This document shows positions 38,018 through 49,539 of a DNA stretch of 64,000 bases, one piece after another (the first letter of the stretch is position 1; the number at the start of each line of letters is the position of its first letter). This DNA is from Zygaena filipendulae. Lineage: Eukaryota > Arthropoda > Insecta > Lepidoptera > Zygaenidae. Position numbers and translations under genes: made by a program. The stretch covers positions 5,300,001 through 5,364,000 of the forward strand of contig OU015653.1 in assembly GCA_907165275.2 (NCBI GenBank), in the 5' to 3' direction. Below the pieces are notes generated by a model. That model worked only from the letters and a program-made list of their open reading frames with translations, was not told the DNA's origin and did not search any database.

Positions 38018-39839
38018 TACCTATTTTTTATTATTAACTTTTTAGTGTTTGTGTTTTTGAAGTACCTACGGTTTAATTTTTTTTTGTTAACATTTTTATA
38101 AATCTACTTAAATTTAAGACGCATATATATATACATATGTATATAAAAGCTCTTTAAGAAAATCTATATTTATAAAAATGTAAATATTCGTTTGTTAAAC
38201 TTCTTGAATCTCTGAAAGATTAATAACCGATTTCTTTGCCACACAATGTTGCACAAAGTCATGAAGAGTCGCGGGGAACAATTATAGTATAGGTATCTGG
38301 TATATCTATATAAATCAATTAGGTACATATAAAAAAGTACTTACTGATCCACGCAACTTCGCCTCTATGAATTTTGAGATTCCTTGGGGTATTCCAGGAT
38401 AAAAATTATCCTATTCATAATCCGGGATCATTGATGTAACAAAACCAGAAAATATAATTCTATCTGAGCCTTGTTTCATCCAAATCGATTGACGATTGAA
38501 TAAATAACATTCAAACCTCTTCACAAACCTAAATATTAGTAGGATCTAGGATAATTCTGAAAAAGGTACATATTATTTTGAATAAACTCTATTTTATATA
38601 ATATACAATATAAAATTTAATTTTAAAAATATAAAAATTAAGTTTTTAGCAGTTTTAATATAGGTACTTGCAAATGAATGAATTGAATTGAATTTCCTTC
38701 AGCTCCCTAAGATATTAAAAAGTCTACTTTATATAGATGATTATATCTTTTTTATAATACTTAAGTACCTACTGGTTTAAAATATACAGGGACAATTCGC
38801 CTGCACGTTCAATGGCGACCATACTATTGATTATGCAAAGCAACACACAAGGATGCAATTGTCCGCTTTTTGCTACAAGGGAACGCGAAGGGTGCCGGAC
38901 ACATGGGGTCCGCGAACCATGATGCACGTATGCGTTAGGTACACGCATGTGCTGGTGTTGGTAAGACATCCGATGTTTAGCGAACTACCTACCCATACAT
39001 AGTATGTGTTCGTGTTAGTTCGTATGGTTTTAATGGTACCTATATGTATTCACACCTAAAGCGTTTCAACTATGAGTGGATGTTGAAAATTTAAGTTAAA
39101 TAGGTACTTACGAGAAAGTTAGGATAAACTATGTTGTAATGATTATAAAGTTAGAATGCACTTTTTTTAGAAATATTAATTATGATTTGTAACTCACTAT
39201 GGATTTGAAACTCAACAACTTTTATCGATAATAAATAGAGGCATTGTATTGGGACCAATATATAGGTTATACAAAGAATGTGTCTATACTCTATGCGGTA
39301 GTAACATCGGGAAAATAAACCATACTCATGGGTCAATCTAATACCATGCAAGTGAACGAATCCGCAAGCATCGCTATAGTTAATTCATAAAATGCTTTGG
39401 CACAATTAATAAAACTATTAATTATTTACTTTATTTAAGTAATTACCGTTGGTATAATAGTTGAAGAATTCAACTGTCAATTCTAAATAATAAATACCTA
39501 ACTGCCTACTCTGAATAATAATATTATTAAAACCTACATTACAAATAGAGATGAGTAGATACCTACTATAACACAAGTAAATTATTCTAAATCTGAATAT
39601 TTTTACAAATGCGTTTATTTAAACCCTGAGCGAAGGCATTTAGAAATAATTTAGCTTTAACATTTCTTTTTTTTAACCGTGTATAGGTACCAACGAGTGC
39701 CTAACGTGAAACAACTTTCATTTGTGAAAAGTGTACCTACCTACACTATAGATACATAATGCATAATATACAGATATAGCATTGTAAGACGAAACTATTG
39801 ATTGAAAAGACACAATTAAAGTTAGAGGTAACTAAGAGC
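38018..39839. other. AT-rich spacer, no gene seen
   Basis: Contains a decayed LEP1 copy and a 38800-38960 block of balanced composition (GGGTGCCGGACACATGGGGT) with no motif. Confidence 0.45.
38345..38545 (-). mobile_element. LEP1-type Helitron, decayed
   Basis: Recognisable from GGGGTATTCCAGGATAAAAA near the left and CTAAATATTAGTAGGAT at the right; intermediate sequence has drifted. Confidence 0.5.
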
Positions 39840-40060
39840 GTTTGTTGTCTCACACTCGCGTGGGTATGTGTTAGTTCTGTTAACCCCACAAAACTTTCAT
39901 CTCTGGAGACCCCAGTGTGCGCGGGGACGGGGAGGGCCGCAGCCCCCGGCCCCGGCCCTGGCGACCCTCCCTGCGAAGGGAGTAAAAAGTAGTTGTGACT
40001 TGTTCACCTCTTTCGGTGTCCCGTTCGTCCGCTATAACCTTATCCGCCGTAGCCACACAC
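39840..40060 (+). promoter_or_regulatory. GC-rich island
   Basis: Contains AGACCCCAGTGTGCGCGGGG and CCCCGGCCCCGGCCCTGGCG. Two overlapping frames (64 and 114 codons) look compositional; the longer one runs into the adjacent foldback MITE. Confidence 0.25.
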
Positions 40061-40120
40061 GAAATTTATTATTATACCTGTACCATACCTACACATATCT
40101 TTTAGTTTTTAGACGTCTAA

Positions 40121-40357
40121 CGGCCGCACTCAGAGTCGACTTTAATGATTACTTAGTTAAGTATAGATTTTTAAAACAAAACTGCCGCAATCAGAGACGT
40201 TTAGTAAGTTAATGTTAATTGGCATTTGATGAGATGTAACTTAATTAGTTAAATGCCAATTAACATTAATTTATTAAACTTGTCTGATTGCGGCAGCTTT
40301 GTTTTAAAAATCTATACTTAACTAAGTAATCATTAAAGACGACTCTGAGTGCGGCGG
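40121..40357. mobile_element. Foldback MITE with TAA target duplication
   Basis: Almost the whole element is one hairpin: arms of about 105 bp (40121-40225 and 40250-40357) begin CGGCCGCACTCAGAGTCG and end in the inverse CGACTCTGAGTGCGGCGG. TAA flanks both sides (40118-40120 and 40358-40360), fitting a PIF/Harbinger-type TWA duplication. It has no coding capacity. Confidence 0.85.
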
Positions 40358-40414
40358 TAAGCCTGAATAGCCATTTAATGTGTTTGAAGGAAGTCTTGAC
40401 AGGTATATATTTAA

Positions 40415-40678
40415 GTAGCTGTTCCCCGCGGTTTCACCCGCGGTAATTTTGGAGTTCACGCGGGAATTCCGGGATAAAAAGTACCCTATGCCCTTCTCTG
40501 TACCCCTGACAACGTGCATGCCAAATTTCATTCAAATCCGTTCAACCGTTTTTGCGTGATTGAGTAACAAACATCCAAACATCCAAACATCCAAACATCC
40601 AAACATCCAAACATCCAAACATCCAAACATCCAAACATCTAAACATACACACTTTCACATTTATAATATTGGTAGGAT
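40415..40678 (-). mobile_element. LEP1-type Helitron with expanded (CATCCAAA)n
   Basis: Starts TAGCTGTTCCCCGCGGTTTC, ends TTTATAATATTGGTAGGAT. About nine tandem CATCCAAA units at 40570-40645 make it longer than other copies. Confidence 0.8.
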
Positions 40679-41099
40679 TTATGTTTTCTGCAAGCTTAAC
40701 TAAACGTTTTCATCATTCATTAACAAGTTTCCTCTATATTTAAATAAAAACTGTGAACCTATTTTTTCCAAAGCTAATTTCTTCTTGAATATCTTAATCA
40801 TACTTACTCTCTGTCTATCTTTTCTCTATAGGTACAAATACAAACTAACGTCATCATGATTATCTTAATAATAACCAGCTTATGGTTGGAGCTATATATT
40901 TTTTAATAACCAATAATAAACATTTAAGTAAATAAATGGTTTATGTAATATAAGGTTAGCAGTGAAATTATGCTTTTCTGCGAATAGATTGCAAAACGGT
41001 GTACTCCAATGTCACTCCACGCCCACGGCAATAGAAAACAAAAAATTGAGAGCTGAAAGGTATATGTATCTACCTACATTATTGTTGACTTGAGCCGAG

Positions 41100-41730
41100 C
41101 TCCAAGACACACTAAAACATAAACAGTGTTCATTTAAACCCCAACTGACGGCGCGCACCGCGCGCGCGGCCGCGTGCCGGTCGTGGCACACACCACGCGA
41201 TAAAAAAATCCCTTCCAGACATAAAACTGAACTCGTGCTCATCCGACACGCAACAATTGAACTCGACTGCGGGGACATATTTTTCACTTAAAAAGTGAAT
41301 TTTATTTTTAAAAAATGCTCTTCCCCTTTGCTACTGTCGGTTTAAAAAAGCTATAATACTCGTACGTCCCAGAAGCAGAGCAGCGCACGCCGCGCCGGCT
41401 GAAGATTTGACGCGCTCGAGCATGTGTTTATAAATGTCCCCTCGATATAATTTAACATTTTTTTACAAAAATTTAAGCAGTCTACTACACCGGTTCCTGG
41501 CGATCGATTCAAATAGAAAAAAAAGTTGCAAATTATTATTCAACGTGCGGACATCAACAGAATAAAAAATTAAAGTAAGAAAGACCGTACTTTTTCATCG
41601 TCATTGGCGAACGGCTGGACGTTATGGGCTCGGTTTGTGCTCAACGGTTTTTGTGTGACCCCCAATTAGAAGGGATAAACCCTCCCCAAAGTACCTTGAC
41701 ATCTCGACTTATGTGGAATCTAATGTAAAT
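41100..41730. promoter_or_regulatory. GC-rich island and flank
   Basis: CTGACGGCGCGCACCGCGCG at 41145 and CGCACGCCGCGCCGGCTGAA at 41385 are in an AT-rich neighbourhood. The 91-codon minus-strand frame has no motif. Confidence 0.25.
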
Positions 41731-42079
41731 TTGCTACAAAAATGGAAATTTAAATAAGTGTCTTGGGAAGTAAGGGAGAGCCCTTCGCATAAAATGACCG
41801 TTATTGATGTGGGCCCCGAAACGACAAAAACATCTACGAGTTTAACAAATATTTACCTGCCATGTGTACTTTTATTTACCCAAAAAGTTTAAAAGGATGC
41901 TAGGCTGTAGTTAAATTAATACCATAGTGCTTAATGAAACAAATCGAATACTCTACCTACAAACCTACCTTCTTAAATAACTTAAATAACCTATAGTTAG
42001 TTATATTAGTATTGTATTATCTGTGATGCCTGAAGGCATATTATCACAACTAGTTTTCGGGTCACGATTATATACATAC

Positions 42080-42345
42080 ATAATACTAATAAAATTGAAG
42101 TGTCTGTTTGTAATTTCAAAATAACAGTTTTTTACTAAATCCATGTGAAAGGATGTACGGCAAGTACTACCTATTACCTACAACCAAAAAACAATTTTTA
42201 AATTGCTACAAACTGTCTCTTTGAAATAGACCGATTTTGATGGAACTTTAACTGGCAGATAGCTAAGTGAGGAGTAACCGCTACTTTATCAGAATTCCTG
42301 CGGGGATTCCGAAACTCACGCTGGTAAACTGCAACGCAGAGCTAG
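42080..42345 (+). mobile_element. Helitron-like element with CTAG end
   Basis: ATAGACCGATTTTGATGGAA, CAGAATTCCTGCGGGGATTC and a 3' end CTGCAACGCAGAGCTAG. Same variant as the remnant in eIF3m intron 4. Confidence 0.55.
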
Positions 42346-42399
42346 TTCATAATATATCGAACTGGGTAGGTAGGTACTACATATACAGGAAATTAACAT

Positions 42400-42660
42400 G
42401 ATGCGAGTTTTCCTCCGGGTAAGGGTGGAGATATCGCCAATAAATAAGATTGCCAAAAAGCAGGAGCGCAACGACCCGCGCGGTCTAGCCGGACCGGATG
42501 CGGCGGCCAGGGGGCGGAAACAATGTAAAAAATCATCTAGCGGAATGGTAAAACATCCAAAAATCCAACCCACCATTTCGCATACACTACTCGCCTCGTG
42601 GTTACAAATTATCGATATCGATACCTGTAGGTATAGAGTAGGCTAAGAGTTAGGTTAATA
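42400..42660. other. Balanced-composition block without a gene
   Basis: Contains AGCGCAACGACCCGCGCGGT and AAATTATCGATATCGATACC. Frames exist on both strands (82 and 86 codons), which is typical of low stop density rather than coding. Confidence 0.3.
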
Positions 42661-42934
42661 ACGTTAGATATACGTGGTTCTGGTTGTGCTAGTTGGGCTA
42701 CACTCGCCGCAACAAAGAATTTAAATTTTAATTGAACATTATTGATATTCCTTTATTTACTGAGCAAAACGCTTTTTCATAAATGTGCGAGGTTTAAAGT
42801 TCTAGAACATACCCTAAGCTCTGATATCTATATCAGAATAACCTATATTATCTATCTATGTAATTCTCTTTCGTCACTTTCAAACGTACCTACCTACTTA
42901 AGCTGATATAGTAATTTAATACTCAGGGAAAATC

Positions 42935-43690
42935 TATATCCCACCAAAAACATTTTCATGTAAAATGTTGCCAAGACGAGACCATATGATTCGCACTCTC
43001 AAAAAATTATTAGATCTCATGTAGAGCTAAGCTTCTAACAGTACACGCTACACGCCCTAACTTTACAAGGCCTAACTTCATAAACTCTACACTTTAGTCA
43101 AAATATGTGGCTAAGACGTTTCGCTACATTCACATGGGCATGGGTAAAAAATGTATCCACTGTTTATTACTTTTTTGTTATACAATAGTTCTTGTAGTAA
43201 CGAAACGGCCAAACCACATATTTTGACTAAGGTGTAGAGTTTATGAAGTTAGGCCTTGTAGAGTTAGGGCGTGTAGACTGTAGTGTGTATTGTTAGACGC
43301 TTGACTCAACATGAGCTCTTATGTAACTTTTGTTTCTATCATTTTTCGGTTACAATCAAAAACATGGCGATTTTACGATTACAATATTATGCACGTTTTA
43401 ACACCTATAATATCTGGCAATCAACCAAAATAAACATACTTAAAAATTCGAAGCTGTCTAAACATGATTAATTAATCACAAAATAGCTATTTTCCGGATT
43501 GAAACTGAAATAAGATAGCAACAAAAAATACATAATTGCCCTGCTGACAATTTTTGACAGTGCGAGTAATATGGTCTCATCTAGGCAACATTTTACATGA
43601 AAATGTTTTTGGTGGGATTTTATTTCTTTTTGTAAGTTAAAATTGCGGAAGTCTCATACAAACTTCCATCCCCTTATCAAAAGTATGAAA
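42935..43690. mobile_element. Foldback element, ATCCCACCAAAAACATTTTC family
   Basis: Left arm begins ATATCCCACCAAAAACATTT and the right arm ends in the inverse AAATGTTTTTGGTGGGATTT. Internal arms with CATATTTTGACTAAGGTGTA and its complement are about 190 bp long. The flanking part TTGTAAGTTAAAATTGCGGA to CTTCCATCCCCTT matches 7050-7110 in reverse orientation. Confidence 0.65.
43316..43550. mobile_element. MITE of the TTATGTAACTTTTG family, nested
   Basis: Left end TTATGTAACTTTTGTTTC, right end ATAAGATAGCAACAAAAAAT then ACATAATTGCCCT. It interrupts the right arm of the 42935-43690 repeat; the uninterrupted version of that sequence is seen at 7300-7340. Confidence 0.6.
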
Positions 43691-44479
43691 ATAAACGTTA
43701 AATTTAAATTTTATTCTTCGCGCTACTTTCGCGCAGTGCAAAGCACTCTGTCTCTACTCTGTCTTGCGGATTCACATGGGGAATTAGCCAATGCGTTGCA
43801 ATTTCCGTTTGTGACGTTTTACTAAACCCCCTTCGATCCCATTCCAAACTTTTAGCTTTTCATTTAAAATATTTTTTCAGACAGGTACCTAAGTACATAT
43901 CTACAAATATACAACTACCTACCTACTTTCAAGCTCATTGTTGTAACAATAAGTTTTCTGCGATGGCAAACTATTTTGTTGGAGTTCAATTCGGTTATGT
44001 AGTCATATGTCATAATATATAGTCGAGTTTAATGGTCATAGAGAGCACAGTAGACCGATGACTCGTGAATTTATCCCTCATACGAACTGCGAGCCTCGTG
44101 GCGCCTCCTTCGCCTCGTGCCACTCTCATGAGCTTAGCGGACAAGCATTTACATCAAACTGTTCGACCTATTTTTATTTGAACACTGGTTATTTTTTATA
44201 TATTCATTTGTTTCCCTATAAGCCTTCCTTTTTTTGTCATTTTATATTCTCTTTGAAGTAAAGAGAATATCACTGCGTTTTCTACTCCGTGTACTGATTT
44301 TCTCCTGAATACAATATTTCTGCAGGATAAAAGTTATTTTATTCCCACTAGCGAAGAAACTACCCAAACTGCCGTTATAATAGATAGATAGTCAATATCT
44401 AACTCAATTGTTAAATAAAATTGTCAGTTTGTTGTATGTAACTAGGTACTAAACACGGCAAACGCTGTATAACGTTTTA

Positions 44480-45000
44480 GCTCTACATTGCATAATATGC
44501 TCTAACTCGCGGTTGTATGTACCTACGTCCACACTCACACATAATCCAGCGATCCAAGCGAGGGTTAGTTTTGCCCTAACCCTTTGGTGCGGTGGGTGTG
44601 AGGGCGGGCGGGTGCGGCGCAGGGCGGGTAGCGGAAGGGTTACCGCCCGCGTCGCTTGTCTGGGCGGCGGCGCGGCGCGATGCCCCGCAAGCCCCGCGCG
44701 CTTCTCGCACTTTTACGACGACGTTTTTTTATTGTAAGTCGTTCGTTTTCTTTTTCTATTTTTTATGTTTTATTTCCCCGAGATCATAAATTATGTTTGA
44801 AAGAAGGGAACTCTCGGACATTCGCGTCGTCAGAAATAGGGGTGAAGCCGAGTGAGTTTTCTTTTTTCCCTATATATATTTTTTCTGTTATTTTATGGTC
44901 TCTCGTGTGTACGGTGGGCGCGGCGGCTGTAGCGTTGTCATGACAACTGCATTGCATCGCATTTCCTGAAGAAAAGGGGCGCCTTACTGCCTGGCGGTCG
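44480..45000 (+). promoter_or_regulatory. GC-rich island, promoter-like, with exon-like ATG segment
   Basis: About 500 bp of GC-rich sequence in AT-rich surroundings. At 44680-44733 an ATG opens 18 codons (MPRKPRALLALLRRRFFI) followed directly by a consensus donor GTAAGT. That could be the first coding exon of a gene whose other exons I cannot identify, or coincidence. Longer open frames here (44513-44943) have no recognisable motif. Confidence 0.3.
44934..44947. promoter_or_regulatory. Perfect palindrome GTTGTCATGACAAC
   Basis: A perfect 14-base palindrome resembling an RFX X-box (also compatible with other dimeric factors). It lies 200 bp downstream of the exon-like ATG segment in the 44.5-kb GC island. 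Confidence 0.35.
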
Positions 45001-45266
45001 TCTGACTAGAAACAATTTATACTTACATAAACACGTTATTTGTTATTGTAACGCGATATGCAACCACAAACACGCTTGTCTATATTCATTTGATCCATGT
45101 TTGCGAGCAAACTGTCGAGATGGACGCTACGCCACTGTTTACCCACACTCCGGCAACTAGCTGCCGTGTAATTTTATACGATATTACGCTGACTGACCGA
45201 TCGATGGTAGGTACGGCTACCTATATATGGATATTATGATTTATAATCTTGTACCATTTGCAATAA

Positions 45267-45943
45267 TAGTAGAGCGGCGGAGACCAGATTTTGTAAAATC
45301 TCGTCGGTATCTCTTATGTATACCTACAACAGGTATGGATGTGTTCAGGGCGTTGTGTAGATTACGAAACTGCTTGTTGTAATGTTTTTTAGTGGTGGAG
45401 GGGATAGCAGTGACGTCATAAACATGGCCGCCAACGGTTTTTGTTTTTCTTAATTACATCGCACCTATTAGGTCTATCTGATTGTGTATGGTGTCATTTG
45501 AAAGCTTATTAAATGTTCTTTAATTTATTTCCCGACATCTAAAGCGTATCTATTATATTTAAAAAAATATTTGACAAAATATGATTTTTTTTAAGCGATT
45601 TCAAAAATATTCTCTTTTTACTGAGAAACCGCTACACTTACGGTAAATTTGTTTAATATAAAAATTAAGTAGAATTTTATTACCTATTTAAAAATGCCAG
45701 TTTCATTAAAATAGGACTTAAAACAACTGAGATATGTCTCATTTTGTGGCGCAAGGAGCAAGGTTTTGTATCGTAATCTTATAGAACTGCTGTGCGTTTG
45801 TCGCGCTAAAACTCGTAAATGGCTCGACCGACGTGAATATTTCTTTTTTTATTGGGTTTTTAACTACCAGGAAAAGGTTTGTATTAAAGAAAATTGGGAG
45901 TTCCTGCGGGAATTCCGAATCTGAAACCGTGGGGCACAGCTAG
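45267..45943 (+). mobile_element. 680-bp Helitron-like element, left copy of inverted pair
   Basis: Begins TAGTAGAGCGGCG and ends GGGAATTCCGAATCTGAAAC then CGTGGGGCACAGCTAG, a LEP1-like 3' end. It matches 47722-48413 in reverse orientation almost base for base, except near the first 50 bases. I see no protein, so it is non-autonomous. Confidence 0.8.
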
Positions 45944-46090
45944 TTACGTCACATAAATATTACTAATTCATGCTGTTAACCAGAAGTGCTTTCTTCATAT
46001 AGTACTGCCTTAAATAAATTATAAATTGTAGTTGCAATTGTGCTGTGTTAGTAGTGAACAATCAAAACAATAAGTACTGTTATAAAATAA

Positions 46091-46340
46091 TAGCTGTCCC
46101 ACGTGGTCACACTGCACCCGCGAGAACTCCGAAATTCCCGCGGAATTGTTTCATACAAATTTTGCAACCCCTTTTAGTCCCCTTAGGGTTCAAATTTTTA
46201 AAAATCCTTTGTTATCGAATGCCTATGTCGTAAAAAGAACACACCTTCCAAGTTTCAGGTCTCTACTATCAGCGGTTCAGGCTTTGCGTTGATCCGTCAG
46301 TCAATCATTTAGGACATGGCAGGCATTTTATATAATATTT
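46091..46340 (-). mobile_element. Helitron-like repeat, CAGGTCTCTACTATC variant
   Basis: TAGCTGTCCCACGTGGTCAC, TTTGTTATCGAATGCCTATG and CCAAGTTTCAGGTCTCTACT in the same order as at 61795-62050. Confidence 0.6.
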
Positions 46341-47454
46341 GTTAGTATCAGGCAATTATGATAATAGGGTTAAAATAAGCTAAAATTCATTATTTTACTA
46401 TCTCGAACACAAAAATTGTATTGATTGAAACAAATCTCATCTCCAAAAGGACTTGCAAACATTCCTGTTCCTTCCTGACATACAGCCGCATTTTGCTGTA
46501 CGACAACCAGCACTAATTACTGTTTTCACCGACATCCCATACGTTTACGGGATCCCCTAAGCGATGTTTCGTGACCATTAGAAGATTGTTTCTGTTTCTT
46601 CACTAACTTTACTAACTTTTGCCGCTTGATCGGAAATATGTTATGAAAGAAATTCATTAAGATTTAATTTATTGACCGAAAAATATAAAGATATTCGTAA
46701 CCGTACGATAATTACTATCGTTAACATACGATAATTTGTGCCTCGTGATCGTACACATTTATGACAAAAACTAACTAGAAGATATGTCTAAATAGTCATA
46801 ATCCTGATAAGTAATGGTTAACTGATAATTTTACGCCCCTGGTACTCTGGTTGATATAATAATAAGCTCGCTTCAGGTTGCCGACACTAGTCCCATTTCG
46901 TTGGAAAAGGAGTAGTAGCGCCCGTTATCTTATATTCCACAGGAGTAATAGACGGACTCCTCTTGTCTCTTATCCCGGATTTTATGAATGTTCAAAAAGC
47001 ACATGCGGTTTTCACATTTATCTCGTTTTGATTGCGATTGTTCTTCAAAAAAATTTCCACAAAATCATCAAAATTTTTGGTAGTTTTTGGTTTACCTACG
47101 AGTATATTTTGAATTAGCGCCTGACCGTCAATTAATTTTGCAGTTTTGGGCTTAGAGGATCCAGAATCCAAAGAACTCAGTGTTTCTCCCTTCTCGTGTA
47201 AAATAAGCTAAAACTGAGTTTGTGCATTGTCGAAGCCATCCGTTCGGAATTTCGTATTGAATAGAGCAGTGGGCGAATCCCTTAACTAATTTTTCAAAAT
47301 TGTTTTCAGGTCCAGGTTTCGTCCATTTTTTGATGATTAAATAATAAGTTTTGGCTTATATTTTTATAACAGTACCTAACTTATTGTTTTGACTGTTCAG
47401 TCTTGACATAGCACACACGCAACTTATATGTAGGTATTTAATAATTTACTATCT

Positions 47455-47637
47455 GCTCCCGGTTAGCGGTTTCACTCGCGGTAATTTCGGAGTTCCCAGG
47501 GGAATTCCGCAATAAAATGTACCCCTTAAAACGTGTATGCAAAATTTCGTGGTTATTGGTTGAGCCGTTATGGCGTGAAAGCGTAACAAACAAACAAACA
47601 CACAAAATCACTTTCGCATTTATAATAGTGAGGATTT
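47455..47637 (-). mobile_element. LEP1-type Helitron, slightly truncated
   Basis: GGTTAGCGGTTTCACTCGCG, GGGGAATTCCGCAATAAAAT, ACAAACAAACAAACACAC and TTTATAATAGTGAGGATTT in reverse order. Confidence 0.65.
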
Positions 47638-47721
47638 AGGGCAGCATTATGAAGAAAGCACGTTTGGTTAACAGCATGATATAGTAAGATTTATGTGACA
47701 TATTTTTACATTACATTACAT

Positions 47722-48413
47722 TAGCTGTGCCCCATGGTTTCACCCCCGTGAATTTCGGAATTCCCGCAGGAACTCCCAATTTTCTTTAACACAAACCTTC
47801 TCCTGGTAGTTAAAAACCCAATAAAAAAAGAAATATTCACGTCGGTCGAGCCATTTGCGAGTTTTAGCGCGACAAACTAACAGCAGTTCTATAAGATTAC
47901 GATACAAAACCTTGCTCCTTGCGCCACAAAATGAGACATATCTCAGTTGTTTTAAGTCCTATTTTAATGAAACTGGCATTTTTAAATAGGTAATAAAATT
48001 CTACTTAATTTTTATATTAAACAAATTTACCGTAAGTGTAGCGGTTTCTCAGTAAAAAGAGAATATTTTTGAAATCGCTTAAAAAAAAATCATATTTTGT
48101 CAAATAATTTTTTAAATATAATAGATACGCTTTAGATGTCGGGAAATAAATTAAAGAACATTTAATAAGCTTTCAAATCACACCATACACAATCAGATAG
48201 ACCTAATAGGTGCGATGTAATTAACAAAAACAAAAACCGTTGGCGGCCATGTTTATGACGTCACTGCTATCCCCTCCACCACTAAAAAACATTACAACAA
48301 GCAGTTTCGTAATCTACACAACGCCCTGAACACATCCATGCCTGTTGTAGGTATACATAAGAGATACCGACGAGATTCGGTTTAGAGAAGGAATTTTCTC
48401 AGTTCGCCGCTCT
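47722..48413 (-). mobile_element. 680-bp Helitron-like element, right copy of inverted pair
   Basis: Reverse-orientation copy of 45267-45943, starting TAGCTGTGCCCCATGGTTTC on the plus strand and ending CGCCGCTCTACTA. The two copies are 1.8 kb apart and could form a long hairpin in a transcript that crosses both. Confidence 0.8.
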
Positions 48414-48511
48414 ACTATAATAACATTAACTGTGCTCATGATAAATTAAATAATAGTTAAGTAATTAGGTACTCGCAATTATATTACGGTCCCGGCTTAC
48501 GTTGTATCTGT

Positions 48512-48740
48512 AGGGCGATTATGTAACTTTTGTTTCTATCATTTTTCGATTTCAATCGGAAAAATAGCGGTTTTGTGATTAATTGGTTATGTTTAGACAG
48601 CTTCAAGTTTTGAAATATGTTTGTTTTGTTTGATTGCTAGATATTGTAGGTGTCAAAAAGTGCATATTGTAATCGCAAAACCACGATGTTTTTGATTGCA
48701 AGCGAAAAACGATAGAAACAAAAGTTACATAATAGCCCCT
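48512..48740. mobile_element. MITE with TTATGTAACTTTTGTTTC inverted ends
   Basis: The ends AGGGCGATTATGTAACTTTT and AAAAGTTACATAATAGCCC are inverted repeats that continue through TTTCTATCATTTTTCG. The same family is inserted at 43316-43550. It is non-coding. Confidence 0.7.
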
Positions 48741-48996
48741 CTGGTCAACTTTAGATACATACACACACGTCTAATAATTTGCAAAATTTTCGAAAGCTCG
48801 CTTTATTCATAAGAAACTTAATGATCTTATAAATACGACGTTCTAGGATTGTGCAGTCGCGAATTATGTTAAAGACAGTATTTTGTAAACATCTTTAGTA
48901 ATTTGTGTAACTATACATATACCAGGTAATCATTTTTATTTGTGTATAATATATATTTTTGTTGTTTCTGTTCTGTTGTCACAAAATACCACTACA

Positions 48997-49200
48997 TATT
49001 ATAAAACCAAGTCCTCAGCCGCGTCTGTCTGTCTGTCTGTCTGTTCGCGATAAACTTAAAACTACTGAACGGATTTTCATGCGGTTTTCACCAGATAGAG
49101 TGATTCATGAGCATAGAATTTGTCAAGGTTTCGTGTAAATTGGTTGAAATAGTTAGAAGTGTCGGAAAAAGTCAAGCTGCCAGGGAGCTTTCAACAAAAC
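48997..49200 (+). mobile_element. Helitron-like 5' fragment, GTCTGTTCGCGATAA variant
   Basis: GCCGCGTCTGTCTGTCTGTC, GTTCGCGATAAACTTAAAAC and CAGATAGAGTGATTCATGAG match 18.5 kb, but no CTAG end follows. Confidence 0.55.
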
Positions 49201-49224
49201 GATGCATGGTGGAATATTTCTCAA

Positions 49225-49428
49225 TCCTTATAATTATAAATGCAAATGTTTGTTTAAATTGTATAATTGTTTGTTACGGTTTCACGCTTTGACGGCTCAA
49301 CCGATCACCATGAAATTTTGCATACCTACACGTTCTCAGGGTTAGAGAGGCCATAGGGTACCTTTTATTCCGGAATTTCCGCACAGGAACTCCGAAATTA
49401 TCGCGGGTGAAATCGCGGGGAACAGCTA
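49225..49428 (+). mobile_element. LEP1-type Helitron
   Basis: AATCCTTATAATTATAAATG, ACGGCTCAACCGATCACCAT and a 3' end CGCGGGTGAAATCGCGGGGA then ACAGCTAG. Confidence 0.75.
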
Positions 49429-49539
49429 GTGTCATAATAGATATATTTACAAACTTTTTGTTGGCGCGTGCGATTAAATAATTAGTAGACTGACCGCTAA
49501 AACACAAAAGAGTTAATGTTGTTTCGTGGTTGTATCGAG

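Larger units (their letters stand above)
37258..38105. mobile_element. ACCGACTTCC foldback repeat interrupted by hAT MITE
   Basis: Starts AACCGACTTCCAAAAAGGAGG. An arm with ACACAAATACTAAAAAGCT (about 37478-37500) and GGATTAAATCAG on the other side are inversely related, and the second arm resumes after the hAT insertion with CTTTTTAGTGTTTGTGTTTT. A relative lies at 22150-23470. Confidence 0.55.

Noticed and set aside
39868..40212. 114-codon plus-strand frame
   Set aside because: It starts in a GC island and runs into a foldback MITE; no family motif and no conserved start context.
40570..40645. Regular 8-bp tandem CATCCAAA array resembling a CRISPR-like or satellite array
   Set aside because: It is the microsatellite inside a LEP1 element, with no spacers.
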